Assembly: GCA_037974665.1 (NCBI GenBank)
Contig: CM075768.1
Location: forward strand, 9,787,001-9,851,000
Origin: Ehretia macrophylla
Taxonomy: Eukaryota; Streptophyta; Magnoliopsida; Boraginales; Ehretiaceae
Length of the DNA: 64,000 nt
Direction: 5' to 3'
Shown here: positions 1 through 11,120 of the stretch, in pieces
Layout of the letters: the number at the start of each line of letters is the position of its first letter
How positions within the stretch are numbered: the stretch's first letter is position 1
The notes under the pieces: model-generated
What the model was told of the DNA's origin: nothing
What the model saw: only the letters and a program-made list of their open reading frames with translations
The model's database searches: none
Program-made: the position numbers and the translations under genes

Positions 1-1023
1 TCTTGTATCAGCTCTCGGCTGTTAACATTCTCTGCCTGATTAGATGAATATTCTCAATTTTCTCTAGAAGTTATGGCATCAAAGTTGGATCAACAATCTT
101 CATCTCCCCGACTTCATCCCAATACAATGGCGATCGATATTTATGCCCATATAAAGCTGCATAAGGTGTCATCCCAATAGTCGCTTGATAATTATTGTTA
201 TAGGCAAACTAGGTTAGTGGCAAGTGCTTCTCCCAGTTCTTCCTGAAGTCTAATATACAATATCTCAACATATTTTCCAGAATTTGAATTGTCTTCTCTG
301 ATTGACCATTGGTCTGAGAATGATATATTGTGCTGAATTTCAATTGAGTACCCAAAGCTGCTTGTAGATGATGCCAAAATCGAGAAGTAAACCGAGGATC
401 TCGGTCTGATACAATGCTCACTGGAACTCTATGAAGTTTAACAATGTTTGCCACATAAAGATCTGCCAACTTATCAAGATTATCATGCTTAATCATCGGA
501 ATAAAGTGGGCAGTCTTAGTCAATCTATCCACCACAACCCATACTGCATCAAACCCTCTTGGTAATTGGGCAAATTTGTGACAAAATCCATGGTGACATG
601 TTCCCATTTCCATTCAAGTATTACCAACGGCTGAAGTAACCCTGCTAGTCGCTGATGCTCTACTTTTACCTGCTGACAAGTCAAACATCTAGATACAAAC
701 TGAGCAACGTCCCTCTTCATATTGTTCTACCAGTAATGTTCCTTCAAATCCCGATACATCTTAGTTCTACCGGGATGAATTGTATATTTAGAATTGTGAT
801 CTTCTTCAAGAATTTCTTTCCTCAAATTTGGATTATCGGGAACACATACCCTATTCCGGAACCGTAGAATACTATCCTTATGTAATCTGAAGCCTAACTC
901 ATCATCTTTAATCTGATCTTTGATTTTCTGAAGCTGCTTATCAAGTTGCTGGGCTTCTTGAATCTTAGAGAACAACAATGGTTGAATCTGCAAATGAGCA
1001 CACATAACTCCAACTTGAGTCAA
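1..1023 (-). pseudogene. pol: GypM integrase relic (partial, C-terminal end outside window)
   Basis: Integrase inserts the cDNA into the host genome. Reading leftwards: the H...H part of the HHCC zinc finger (IHPGRTKMYRDLKEHYW near 790-727), its C-x2-C part (CLTCQQVK near 670), then the DD35E core: first Asp in TMDFVTNLP (near 585), second in SDRDPRF (near 400), Glu in QSEKTIQILENMLR (near 290). The GMTPYAALYG and SPLYWDEVGE region characteristic of gypsy integrases follows and the sequence leaves the window at position 1. The reading is broken by frameshifts around 520-613 and by stops in the last 200 bp. All catalytic residues can still be read, but the protein cannot be made. Confidence 0.9.
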
Positions 1024-1032
1024 CTCCGGCTT

Positions 1033-2440
1033 CTAATAACTAGCTTCCTCCAACAACTTCCACTCTTTGACTGCTAATACTGCAATGCTCGCCTTTCGGC
1101 TAAGAGCATCTGCCATAACATTTGCCTTCCCAGGCAGATAATTGATAGAACAATTATAATAATCTAGAAGTTCCATCCATCTCCTCTGCCTCATATTCAA
1201 TTCCTTATGAGAGAACAAGTACTTTAGGCTTTTATGATCAGTAAAAATTTCAAACTTACTTTAGGCTTTTATGATTAGTAAAAATTTCAAACTTACTGTC
1301 CCAAAGATAATGGCATCATTTCTTCAAAGCAAATACTATGGTTGCCAACTCGTGATCATGCGCCAGATAGTTCTCCTCATATGGCTTTAACTTTCTAGAA
1401 GCATAGGCAATAACTCGACCATGTTGCATAAGAACACAACCCAAGCCCTCCTTAGAGGTATCACTATAGATAACCAAATTCTATGTTCCCTCCGGCAAAG
1501 CAAGAATTGGAGCTGTAGTCAACCTCTTTTTCAACTCTTGAAAACCCTGCTCACACTTCTCATCCTATACAAAGCTTGTCCCCTCTTGAGTCAGTTTAGA
1601 AAGTGGCCCTGTAATATTTGAAAAGTCCTTAACAAATATACAGTAATAACCCGCCAATCTAAGGAAACTATGAACCTCCATCACATTATCTAGCCTTTTC
1701 CAAGATATCACAACCTCAATCTTCGCGGGATCCACTAAAATACCATGTTGTGTAATCACATGACCTAGAAAAGATATCTATTGCAACCAGAATTCACACT
1801 TACTGAACTTGGCATATAACTAGTGTTACTGAAGCTTCTATAGGACAAGGCACAGATGTTGCTCATGCTTGGATTCAGTTTTAGAATACACCAGAATATC
1901 ATCTATGAAGATCACCACAAACTGATCCAAGTATGGTTGGAATACTCAGTGCATAAGATCCATGAATGCTACAGGCGCATTTGTTAAACCAAAGGGCATA
2001 ACCACAAATTCATAATGCCCGTACCGAGTTCGAAAAATAGACTTTGGAACATCCTCCTTATGAATCTGAAGATATAGTAGCCTTGCCTCAAGTCAAATTT
2101 AGAGTATATCTTAGTTCCCTGTAATTGATCAAACAATTCATCAATCAACGGCAAAGGATACCTGTTCTTGATTGTCACCTGATTCAAACCCCGATAATCA
2201 ATACATAATCTCAAGGTGCTATATTTCTTTTTCACAAATAAGATAGATGCTCTCCACGGTGAAGAACTCTGCTGAATAAAACCCTTTTCTAATAACCTAT
2301 ACAACTGAATTTTCAACTCATGAGGCCCCGTTGGTGCCATTCTATATGGTGATTTAGAGATAGGCTGAGTACCTGGAAGCACATTATCACAAACTTAATT
2401 TATCGCTCCGGCGGCAGTCCTGACAACTCATTGGGAAATA
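1033..2440 (-). pseudogene. pol: GypM reverse transcriptase-RNase H relic
   Basis: Gypsy RT in order: ELSGLPPE near 2430, PYRMAP near 2340, [14 protein letters not shown] near 2200, [23 protein letters not shown] near 2090, then the catalytic box as F-I-D-D at 1909-1898 (YVDD in many relatives; both Asp present). The connection domain (DPAKIEVV...LAGYY) lies at 1759-1565 and RNase H, ending in [17 protein letters not shown], at about 1500-1080. Frames change several times; RNase H also carries a 37-bp duplication (1221-1294) that breaks the frame. The domain order confirms Ty3/gypsy. Confidence 0.9.
1221..1294 (-). repeat. 37-bp tandem duplication inside RNase H
   Basis: Two adjacent 37-bp copies (1221-1257 and 1258-1294), starting ACTTTAGGC, differ by about one transition (GATCAG versus GATTAG). 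The duplicated piece encodes the DHKSLKY-like segment of RNase H. Since 37 is not a multiple of 3 it shifts the frame. The near identity suggests a late event after the element was already dead, or replication slippage at insertion. Confidence 0.85.
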
Positions 2441-3056
2441 TATTAGGATAATCCTGAACTATCGGAACTTTCTCCAGCTTTAGCTTATCAGATAACCTGT
2501 TGATCAGATAAGCTAGATAACGTGAACACCTTTTTACTCATCAACCTAATAGCTTGGGTTGATGAGATGATGAAACTCTTCGAAACATCTTGGCTACCTG
2601 CTACCTCAACCATTGGCTGACCTGACAACTGAAACTTCACAACCTTGGTTCTACAATTCAACTGATCATCATATTTAGCAAGCCAATCTATCCCTAAGAT
2701 AACCTCATACTCTCGGACAGGAAGTAAAATAAGATTAGCAGGAAATCCTTGACCTTTAATATGAATCTTACAATCCTTACAGCCCCACTCAGTTACAAAT
2801 TTAGTACCCATAGGTATACTAACCTCAATCTTATAAGATAACTTCTCAATTGGCATATTTACACGTCACACTCAAGTAGGTTAATAAAAGAATGTGTAGC
2901 ACCAAAATCAATCAATACTCTAACCAACTGATTAAGAATGAGAAATTTACCTTCCGCAACTGCTGCTGTATCTGGTACCTCTAACTGGTCGATGGTATAA
3001 ATATGTGCCTACACTCTTTGCCCTGGTACAATGCCTACAGGCCTATTCTGCTGACC
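2441..3056 (-). pseudogene. pol: GypM aspartic protease relic
   Basis: The protease normally cleaves the Gag-Pol polyprotein. The active-site neighbourhood VLID-x-GATHSFIN is readable at about 2918-2890, but the triad reads D-F-G (2909-2901) instead of D-S/T-G. Downstream are KIEVSIPMGTKF (near 2820) and the second conserved block VILGIDWLAKYDDQLNCRTK (near 2680). A stop lies shortly after GATHSFI. The linker to RT occupies about 2490-2441. Confidence 0.85.
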
Positions 3057-4125
3057 TTAGCCTCTAGTTTGAAACCTCAAGAAATCCTTTACTCGGTGCT
3101 GATCACTACCACAACCAATACATTTCCCTGCTTTCTTCCAGCAACCTACCTCTAAGTGACCCTTCATTTTATAAAAGGTACAAAGTAGAACTAGTGTAGT
3201 GGTAGTAGTACCTGCTGAACTCTTGGCTGCTAATGCTACAGGTCCACTAGGCTGAGTCCTTACAAATAGCGGCATGTACTGACCCTGCAACTGACTCTGC
3301 CTTGATTGAGACTGAACCTGAACAAATCTCGGCTGGCCCTGTGGAACAAACGGCCTCCTGTTGGGCTAGCTAGAACTGGATCCTGCTTCCCTCTTTCTTT
3401 TCTCAATCCGAAAAGCTGCATTAAGGGCTTGACTGTAAGTAACAAGCTCTAAGGGTGCCAAGAAATCCTGTATCTCTGGCGTCAATCCCCTAATGTTCCT
3501 GTGGATTCGATGATCAACCTCTTGTACAACTAGAGGAGCATAATGTGATAGCTTGTTGAACCGGGCCTCGTACTATGCTACAGACAAAGATCCCTGAGTG
3601 AGAGACATAAACTCCTCCCTTCGTCTCTCTCAAACATTAGCAGGTATGTAATTGCTCCTAAAGGCTCTCACAAAACTCTACCATATAAAACGAGTCTGCT
3701 GCTACTCCTACTGCAATCTAATGGTCTTCCACCACTGTCTGGCATCACCGTCTAGCAAGAAGACTACAAATGAAATCTTCTGGTCATCTGTGTAAGCAAG
3801 AGCATTATAGATATTCTGGATCCTCTCTAACCATTCCTTCATTTTCTCATCGTCAGGCTCTCCCAAGAATCTCGGTGGATGGTATATGAGAAACCCCCAT
3901 AATGCACCATCTCCACTATCACCATTTCTTCCATTGCCTCCATTACCACTATTTCTACCCTGATTACCTCGGGGATACTGATTGTTTCCCCGGTTGTGCT
4001 GCTGATTGCTCTGGTTTTGATTTTGCTACAACTGCTGACCCTGCCTTTCTAGAATCTGGGCCATTTTGGCCATAATATGTACTATCTCACCCAAAATAGG
4101 ATCACGTACCGAAGCCTGCCCTGTT
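3057..4125 (-). pseudogene. gag: GypM gag relic, main part
   Basis: Gag forms the virus-like particle. Reading from 4125 down: a Q/N-rich linker, then the plant gypsy gag domain (FLGEPDDEK, WLERIQNIY, ARQWWKTI, EEFMSLTQGS), then the nucleocapsid zinc-knuckle region at about 3206-3090, where the first knuckle reads C-T-F-Y-x4-H-x4-C (second Cys changed to Tyr) and is followed by CIGCGSDQH. About six in-frame stops, mostly TAG at positions where the related gag at 53031-54300 has Gln or Trp. It joins 6376-6466 once SL1 is removed. Confidence 0.87.
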
Positions 4126-4479
4126 TGTATGGGACCTTGAATTTTTTTTATTTGCAATTACGTGTTTTCATCTATTTAAATGCTATTAGAATTAATATAA
4201 ATGTATATATATGTGTTACTAAGTGATCTTAGATTAAATGTGCATTAAAAAGACATTTGGAAAACAAATAATAAGGCTTTTCATATTCTTTGGCAAAACT
4301 ATTCATTGTATATTAATTGTATGTATATATATGCTTATATATAATGTTGTCCCCAAAATAATAGTCTACTAAATATATAGTATAAGTTAGATTATATATA
4401 TATAACTATTGTAGGCAAAAATCAACTAAAACAACTAAGTTTGACAACTTTGACCAAGACTAAAATGTTTGACTTTGCT

Positions 4480-4486
4480 TATATAT
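4480..4486 (+). promoter_or_regulatory. TATA-like box of SL1
   Basis: TATATAT, about 350 bp into the LTR and 231 bp upstream of the putative splice donor at 4711. The same spacing of about 205-230 bp recurs in SL3, TRG and GypP LTRs, which supports it as the LTR promoter. It follows a cluster of TTGAC motifs at 4440-4475. Confidence 0.5.
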
Positions 4487-4710
4487 GCCTATATACATAC
4501 AATACATACATTACAAAGCTCAAAACACCACAAACACACACACACACATTTCCGTGAGCCTTGGGAGAGAAAATAAAAATTTTATACTTAGGTTTTCAAA
4601 GCATTTTTCAAAGAAAAACTTCAATTCAAGGCCAAATCATTTCATTCCAAGTTAGATTTTGCTTGCTGGGCATCCATTCTACCTATTCCTAGCATTTTTT
4701 TGGATCAAAG

Positions 4711-5850
4711 GTGAGGGAAAAACTAGATCCTACTTTTAAAGTTTATGTCAAATTTTTATTATTGTATATATAGTTGTTGTTTTGTTAAATTGTCTTAAGA
4801 TTGTTGTTAGTTAGGTGTTGTAGACCAACTTAGAGTAATTATAGCCATTTTAAACGGTAGGAAGTTGTATTTTTATTTTTCATGTATTACTTTGATAATT
4901 TGGCTATTATTTTGAATAATTGAAGTTGTAGTAGTTGTTTTCAAGTTGTAATTGCTTCTATAGACTTGTTAAATATTGTGTAGTAATGTTGTAATGCCAA
5001 ATTATCAATTTGGATGTTGGATTAAAAGTCAAAAAATTCAACCTTGAGTGCATTGCCAAATTAGACTTGTCGGGCTTGTTTTAGCTAGCTTTTGGTTGGT
5101 TTCTGAGGGGGGTTATGTGCTTGCTAGAGTGGTTGAGTGGTAGGAAAAGGTTCGGGAGTTATTTGATTTCTAGATTGTGAGTTATGTTATTTAGAAGTTT
5201 GGGTTGTCTTTCTTTGATTTACTTTAGTGTTATCTTTAATTGTTTGGTGTTGCTTGGGTGGTTGGAATGTGAGTTGGTGTTGAGTAGGCTTGGGTTTGAT
5301 TGTGTGTTGAAGTATGTGTTGAGTCCAAGTGGCCTACTATATCATCTAACTTTGATGTTTTAGAATTATTTAGTTGTTGATTATTGAAGTGTTGTTTATT
5401 TGGTTGTTGAATGTTGAAGTGCCGAGAGACAACCTACTTTGTTGTTCTCTTAGAATATTAAGTGTTAAGTGTTATCTGTTGTGAGTCATGATAGTGTTGT
5501 GTCATCTCGGGCAGTATCAAGCTTGCCGGGTTACATTAGCACAACTATCATGTGCTATCCCCTATCTCGTGTGGTCGGAGAATGATCATGGAGTGTAGGT
5601 CTAGATGAGGTACTTCCAGAATGTATTATTGGGTGTTATAAGAAGTTAATTGAGATCGTGATGCCATATGGTACTATATCAACTAGTGTATCGTATCCTT
5701 ATTGTGTTGTTATAGTTGTGTTGTTGTTGATGCTTATTATGTTCATTGCTCCTAGGGTGTTTTCCAAATGAAAGTGTTTCCAAAATCTCCTATCGAACCC
5801 TCGCTGAGTTTTGTTATATATAAGCTCACCCTCTTTGCTGACCTTTCAAG
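4711..5850 (+). other. Putative LTR-leader intron of SL1 with hairpins
   Basis: Donor CAAAG|GTGAGGG at 4711; acceptor AG at 5849-5850 after GCTGACCTTTCAAG (the CAG is decayed). Inside are hairpin HP1 at 5424-5451 (loop CTACTTT), HP2 at 5487-5552 (CATGATAGT pairing with ACTATCATG around the GGGCAGTATC core), and HP4 at 5805-5828 (GAGUUU/AAGCUC). Inference from comparison of LTRs; no transcript evidence. Confidence 0.5.
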
Positions 5851-6375
5851 TGTAATTGAGCAAGACCCTGGGTATGTTCCTCAGGAAGCTGAGAATGAGC
5901 CTTTTGTTGATGAGTCATATGTGCCAGAGTCCTATCCATGAGTTTGTGCAGGAGTGCTTCATGTGTTGTCTTGGATTATAACATGTTGTATTGTATTGTA
6001 TTAAGTTTCGAAGTTTGTATTGTATACCTACTTTAAAGCTAATGGATTGTATAATGCTAGTTGAGTAGCCTTTCTTTTGGATATGAATAGGTTTCTAGAC
6101 TAGCTTATTGTCTATTTTGCATATGTATAGTATGGTTTGATGTATGTTGTTGAGATGGAGGCATTATATCTTGTGGTTTAAATGTTGGTTAGTTGGTTTA
6201 TGAAAGTTGTTGGTTGTGTTGTTTGTTGTTGAAGTTGTTGTTGGAGTTGTGGTTGGTTGTGAAGTGTTTGTAGAGAACTGGTGTATGGTTCTGTTGTCCA
6301 TATTACAGATGTTATAGTGCTGAAATTCCGCCGCGTCCTGACTGATCATAAGTAGGGTCGTGTTGGGGCGTGACA

Positions 6376-6466
6376 GCCAGTGCATTCTGCTTTGCTAGTG
6401 CATTCTGCCCCATGCTGATCCCCTTGATCACCAACAACCCTATGAGGCGTACCTCTGCCAGCCATC
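6376..6466 (-). pseudogene. gag: GypM gag relic, N-terminal end
   Basis: Start codon at 6466-6464 reading M-A-G-R-G-T-P-H, a typical short basic N terminus of plant gypsy Gag, open for 30 codons until SL1 interrupts it. It is chosen as the start because it is the first ATG after the PBS-leader in frame with gag-like sequence. The continuation is at 4125. Confidence 0.75.
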
Positions 6467-6742
6467 TTTACAACCAAAGAGGTATTCATAGTTATATCAC
6501 ATAAACAGTTATAAGCAGTTAATAGCACATAAGAAGCAAACTTCAAATAAGGCAAAGTAATCAAGTAATTCACATTAGTCACATAAAGCACATTAAACAC
6601 ATAAGCACGTCATTCATATAAAGAACATTGACTTCAATTAGTTCAACTAACACATAAGACATGCATATATGCTTTCAAGACATGTTCTATTGAGACCTCT
6701 ACCCAATAGGCCAAAGGTCATAACCTGGCTTACGCTAATCAT
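6467..6742 (-). other. GypM untranslated leader
   Basis: Between the PBS and the gag ATG, 276 bp rich in repeated CACATAAG-type words (on the plus strand) and without a recognisable gene. It is the 5' leader of the element. Confidence 0.7.
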
Positions 6743-6754
6743 GCTCTGATACCA
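6743..6754 (-). promoter_or_regulatory. GypM primer-binding site (tRNA-iMet)
   Basis: Minus-strand TGGTATCAGAGC, a perfect 12-base complement to the 3' end of plant initiator Met tRNA, 5 bp from the LTR end. It primes minus-strand cDNA synthesis and fixes the element's orientation. Confidence 0.95.
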
Positions 6755-6759
6755 CTAGA

Positions 6760-8018
6760 TGTCATGCCCCAACTCGACCCCACCTAAACCCAAGTCAGGA
6801 CGCGACAGAATTCTGACATTATACCGGCTGTAATATGGACAACCAAATAAATGAACCAATAAAAACCTCATATATTTAACAACCAACCAACAAACAACAC
6901 AACCATCTAACAACAACCATAATAAAAGCCATCCATCCCAACTTCAACATGATCAAACATATACATGCCCCATAAGGAAATACATAAGCCAATCCACCTA
7001 TACAAGACACAATATAGACTTATGGAATTCATTACAGGCCTATCAAAATGAAAACAACAACTAAACTTAACATTTAGTACATGAAGTTCATAATTTTCAA
7101 AATAGTAAATACAACAAGTTCATAAGCATAATATCCACAAGGCAAGTAGACTAGGCCTCGGGCTCACCCACAGTATCAACTATGGGGTCAACATTTACAT
7201 ATTCCACGTATTCGACCACCTCAAGCTCACCTAAAATGGTAATAAACGAGGGTGAGTTTCCACAAACTCAGTGATGAAGGACAATGCACTGGAGGTTTTT
7301 GAAAACATTTTAACTTTGAAAGCTTCTTTTGAAATCATGCCATGCACATCCATAAACAACAAGTATAAATGTGTGAGAATGTAAATAACCACATAAGAAG
7401 GATATGCTCGTTCTGTTGATGCCGTCTCCTTATAACCCCTTCACAAACTCATCCCCTATACGCCAACACGGATGTACTCTGGATGTACATCAAACCTAAG
7501 ACCTAGACCCTTGTGAAGCTCTCCGTTCACAACGGGATACGGATTAGAACCCGGGTAGTCATGTACTCGCCTGCCAAGCCCTATGCTGCGAAGTGCAACA
7601 TGACAGTACCGTGTTGATTTTAAAGGTTGCAACCTTTCAAGATACGTCGCATACGCATTCAAGACAAGCACTTCACGCATTTAAGACAAGTACTTCACGC
7701 ATTCAAGACAAACATATTCACACAATCAAGACAATTAAGGGAAAACAATAAGTTAGGTTGTTCACCGAGTACTTTAGCAATTCATATACATTCCATAAGG
7801 CATCAACCAAGTAGCCAAGCATCTAAACCAGTCACATTAGCAATAATACAAGTCTAAACAACTCATTTAACAACCAAGTAAGACAATTTAACATACTACA
7901 CAATTTCTAGCAAAAATTTAGTCCAAAGTCATCAACTTTCGAGCAATTATGCAACCATAAGTTATCTTAACCTTCCCCTATCATCAAGCTACCCTAGCAA
8001 GCAACTAGATACCACAAA
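6760..8018 (-). mobile_element. GypM 5' LTR, truncated
   Basis: The LTR's 3' end (minus strand ...GGGGCATGACA) is at 6760. Only about 1.26 kb remains; the expected TGTGAGACC start is missing and the sequence changes abruptly into a copia LTR tail near 8018. On the minus strand it keeps HP4 (7270-7253, perfect TGAGTTT/AAACTCA), HP3 (7491-7471, GATGTAC/GTACATC), an HP1 relative (7768-7736), and the acceptor AG at 7232-7231. The donor is in the lost part. Confidence 0.85.
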
Positions 8019-8136
8019 CACATATCAATATTGGGATATTGCATGTATATTATGCTTTGATCTTTTAGAAATTTTATGTTTTTGCTTCTGCTAATTTCTT
8101 AGCTTGATGTTGTTCATATCCTAAATGGTCCTTTCA
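8019..8136 (+). mobile_element. CopA 5' LTR, terminal 118 bp
   Basis: Aligns to 57500-57628 (shared blocks GATATTG, TAATTTCTTAGCTTGAT, ATCCTAAATGGTCCTTTCA). Ends in TTTCA followed by the PBS. The upstream part was lost at the junction with the GypM LTR. Confidence 0.85.
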
Positions 8137-8138
8137 AG

Positions 8139-8150
8139 CGATATCAGAGC
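8139..8150 (+). promoter_or_regulatory. CopA primer-binding site
   Basis: CGATATCAGAGC, followed by C, two bases after the LTR end. Ten of 12 bases match TGGTATCAGAGC. The two changes suggest decay. Confidence 0.75.
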
Positions 8151-11120
8151 CATGTCTTGATATTCATGTAATTACAAATATGTTTGCTTATAGTTTCTAG
8201 AGCCTTGAGCATAAAAGAACTAGGAAAGAGTTTCACAATCTTTGCATGTTTAATGGTTACAAATTATATGGAAGTTTTTTGTGCACTGAATTTGCATGGC
8301 TGATTTGACATAATAAATATTATTTTTTGTGTCTAAATTTTGGATATGTTATGATATAGAGATAGTAGAACAAATTATGTTTTATATACATTTCTGAATT
8401 TCGTGGTTAAAGTATTCATTTAGAGTAATTTCAGTGAGTTCATTGAAAAATGTACAAAACTGGACAAACTGCACAATGTTTGTTCTAACGAGCCTAACTC
8501 CGTGAATGTAACTCCAAATTGAGTTTTGTTTGATTTGAAAACTATCTATACTTGAAGAGCTATATCTCAAAAAAAGTTTAGAATTTTTTGAGAATTATAG
8601 ATAGGTTAAGCGAATCAATAAATTAGTGCATGTGCAGCAGGTTTGTGATGGTTAGATCACAAATTGAAAGCTATGACTAACTAGTTGGATTCTAGTTAAA
8701 CCTAAAGGGCCTAAAAATCAATGGTCTTAAGTCGAATATGATTAGATGGTTTTTTTTTTCTTGGAGAAGATTAAAATAAGCCTAGGAAATCAAATTCGGC
8801 CATGAAATTAACAAAGGATTTATATTGGGCCTTGTTCAACAAGTATGTACTTAAAAATTGGTTTTATTGAGTTCTTTTGTGTTGTTTAACATGAGATATT
8901 CAAAGCTCAAGATATGAAACTTCTTGCAAACATGTCTTCAATTTCTTTGATGTATTGGATATATTTGTATGTGATAGCTTGCTTATTTAGCTTTCTTGTT
9001 TATGTATGAGATGCATATACTTAGCTTTATGAGCTTGTGTTGAATGATAAATGGTGAATTTGATCATGGACTTGATCAATGAATGGTTGATTGGTTGTAA
9101 TTTCATATGATGGCATTGTAATATTAATTCTATCATTCATTGGTATGTAATTGAGACATAAGTCTCATTTTACTTTTATGCAAATAAGAGAAACTTGTAG
9201 TGAGACATATTGATGTAATTTATGCAAGAAGTGTGCAATAATTGTTTGAAGACTTTCAAGGAGTTGAAGGCCTTTGGATCATTGAAGAAATCAAGGAGTC
9301 AAATCATTTGGAGGCATTTGATGTGCCTACTTTAGTTTATTTGAGTTGTCTTGATTTGTTCAAAAACCAAGTTCATGATTCACCATGATGTATGATTCTT
9401 GCATGTATATTTATTTATTTGCCTATATATGATGTTTTCCAATAATTGAACTAATGTGCAAAGTGAGACCGAATAAGATCAAAATCTTCCTGTATGCAAA
9501 CTAATATTAGATTTTAAAATGGTAAAAGAGTTTATCGTAGCCCTCCACCATCTTAGGACCAGATTGGCTTAAAGTGAATATGTCTTGGCTAACCAAAATG
9601 TAGGAAGATGTAGTTCATGATAAGTTTTATGTGCTCCTAGAAAACATAGAGATATTGTAATGTTCCAATATCATGTGGCCAAGAATACACTAAAGTTGAG
9701 GTCATAGGATTCAAATTGTTGCATATACTTAGATGGTGGGCTTAAATCTAACTAGATCACTAAATCAATAAGGCATTAAAGTTGAGATTATAGTGGTTTA
9801 GGGGCAAAATGAACATATCCTATATAGAGATATAGATAACAATAGTTTTTGACCCTTTATATGTATACTTCAATAATGCACTAAAGTTTAGGGTTGTTAA
9901 TCTCGAAGAGAACTTGGTCACCTACTATTGAGTCTTTAATTAGATTCACGTTTCTTATTTAGGAAGTATGGTTTTCGATAAAATTAGTGGGAGGTATCAT
10001 TTAATTAAAGGCCAAATTAAATGTTTTAACAAGTATATGTCAACTAGCGATTTTATTTTCTGCATATATATGGCTACATGTATGAGACTGGTTTTATTTT
10101 AATTTACTAGACTTTATATCGCATAACCGGACCAACTTTAATGATTAATATTGTAGTCTAAGAATGATTCTTATAAACATCATATCTTAAATTTGCATGC
10201 TCTTCCATTTTCTTTTTGGTAATGGATCAAAAGAAAAAGTTGTAGTTTTATGCTAGATAAGTAAGACAAGTTCAATATGCTTACGAATTATATTCTTTCA
10301 TTAATTGCATAAGGGTATGCAAGATATATAAGAATATGATTCTAAACTTACAAGTGTAATGTGCTAAGCATATTTTATTGGCATAATATAAGATATTAAT
10401 AGAAGTCTTTCTCGTGTTTGTATTTCATCTTTGATTATTAGTAATGCAAAGAAGAAAGACTAAATGAGATGATTTCTATTAGCTAGTGGGAGCATAATCT
10501 AAATGATAATTAAGGATTGTAAAGATATGTGTAAAAGTATTTTCATAGCCGATAAACTGGACATTAAAAGAGGGTTTATTCAGTGTTTCTTTATAGCTTG
10601 AACGTCAAGACCGTAAAGCTACTATGAATTGAAAATCTTGTTTGATAGTAATTGGTATTACTTTGTGGTTGTGATTCTTATCAAAACATTTTTATGTGTT
10701 CATGGATGGAATCTTAATCAGAGTATTGCGCTTTGGGAAGCGTCGAATGGTTTCGATGTTAGCAAATGAAACAAAGGCTGTTGTATTGGCTAAAGACAAT
10801 TTGTTTGAAAAACTTCTAGACATATTTTGTATTTTAAGGATCATACCTAAATGTTGTTAGGAATAAAGTGTCTATTCCTAAAGCTTGTTTAAAGACATTA
10901 TGGTATAGTCTTTATTATCTTTATATGGAGGAAAGAATGTATTGCAAACATATTGTCAACTGTCGTAACCATATACCAAAAGTTTTTGACATGACTCAAC
11001 TAATATTCCAAGTAAATTGTAGTTTCTACGTGACTAGGTTATTCTAATAATAAGATGATGATTAGATTGGTTTGATCAACTTATTCACCTTATTTATTGG
11101 AAAAGTAACCAAGTCACCCT
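8151..11120 (+). pseudogene. CopA leader and gag/early-pol region, unreadable
   Basis: About 3 kb between the PBS and the first recognisable integrase motif. It should hold the leader, gag, protease and the start of integrase. I see no reading frame above about 60 codons and no zinc knuckle or protease motif that I can defend. A stretch near 9430-9600 (AGATCAAAATCTTCCT ... AGTTTATCGTAGCCCTCCA) has the look of copia leader/gag sequence, but this is a weak impression. No other gene is visible. Confidence 0.5.

Larger units (their letters stand above)
4126..6375 (+). mobile_element. SL1: solo LTR inserted in GypM gag
   Basis: 2,250 bp starting TGTATGGGACC and ending GGGGCGTGACA, opposite in orientation to its host. 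Gag sequence on both sides shows that it is an insertion. It resembles SL3 and SL4 at both ends (ATTTGCAATTACGTGTTTT near the start). No perfect 5-bp TSD is seen (CTGTT before, GCCAG after), so the ends were altered, or formed by recombination between copies. It carries the shared TATA-donor-hairpin-acceptor architecture. Confidence 0.85.
1..8018 (-). mobile_element. GypM: Ty3/gypsy LTR retrotransposon, partial
   Basis: Minus-strand element read from right to left: truncated 5' LTR (8018-6760), PBS (6754-6743), leader, gag (from 6466), protease, RT, RNase H and integrase, running off the left edge. The order protease-RT-RNase H-integrase is diagnostic of Ty3/gypsy. The 3' LTR and TSD lie outside the window. 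Gag is split by the plus-strand solo LTR SL1 at 4126-6375. Every domain has stops and frame breaks, so it is a relic. Its right end is not a proper LTR terminus: it fuses near 8018 to the tail of a copia LTR. Confidence 0.93.

Noticed and set aside
8140-8151. tRNA gene suggested by tRNA-complementary words
   Set aside because: This and the other TGGTATCAGAGC sites are primer-binding sites next to LTR ends; no cloverleaf sequence surrounds them.
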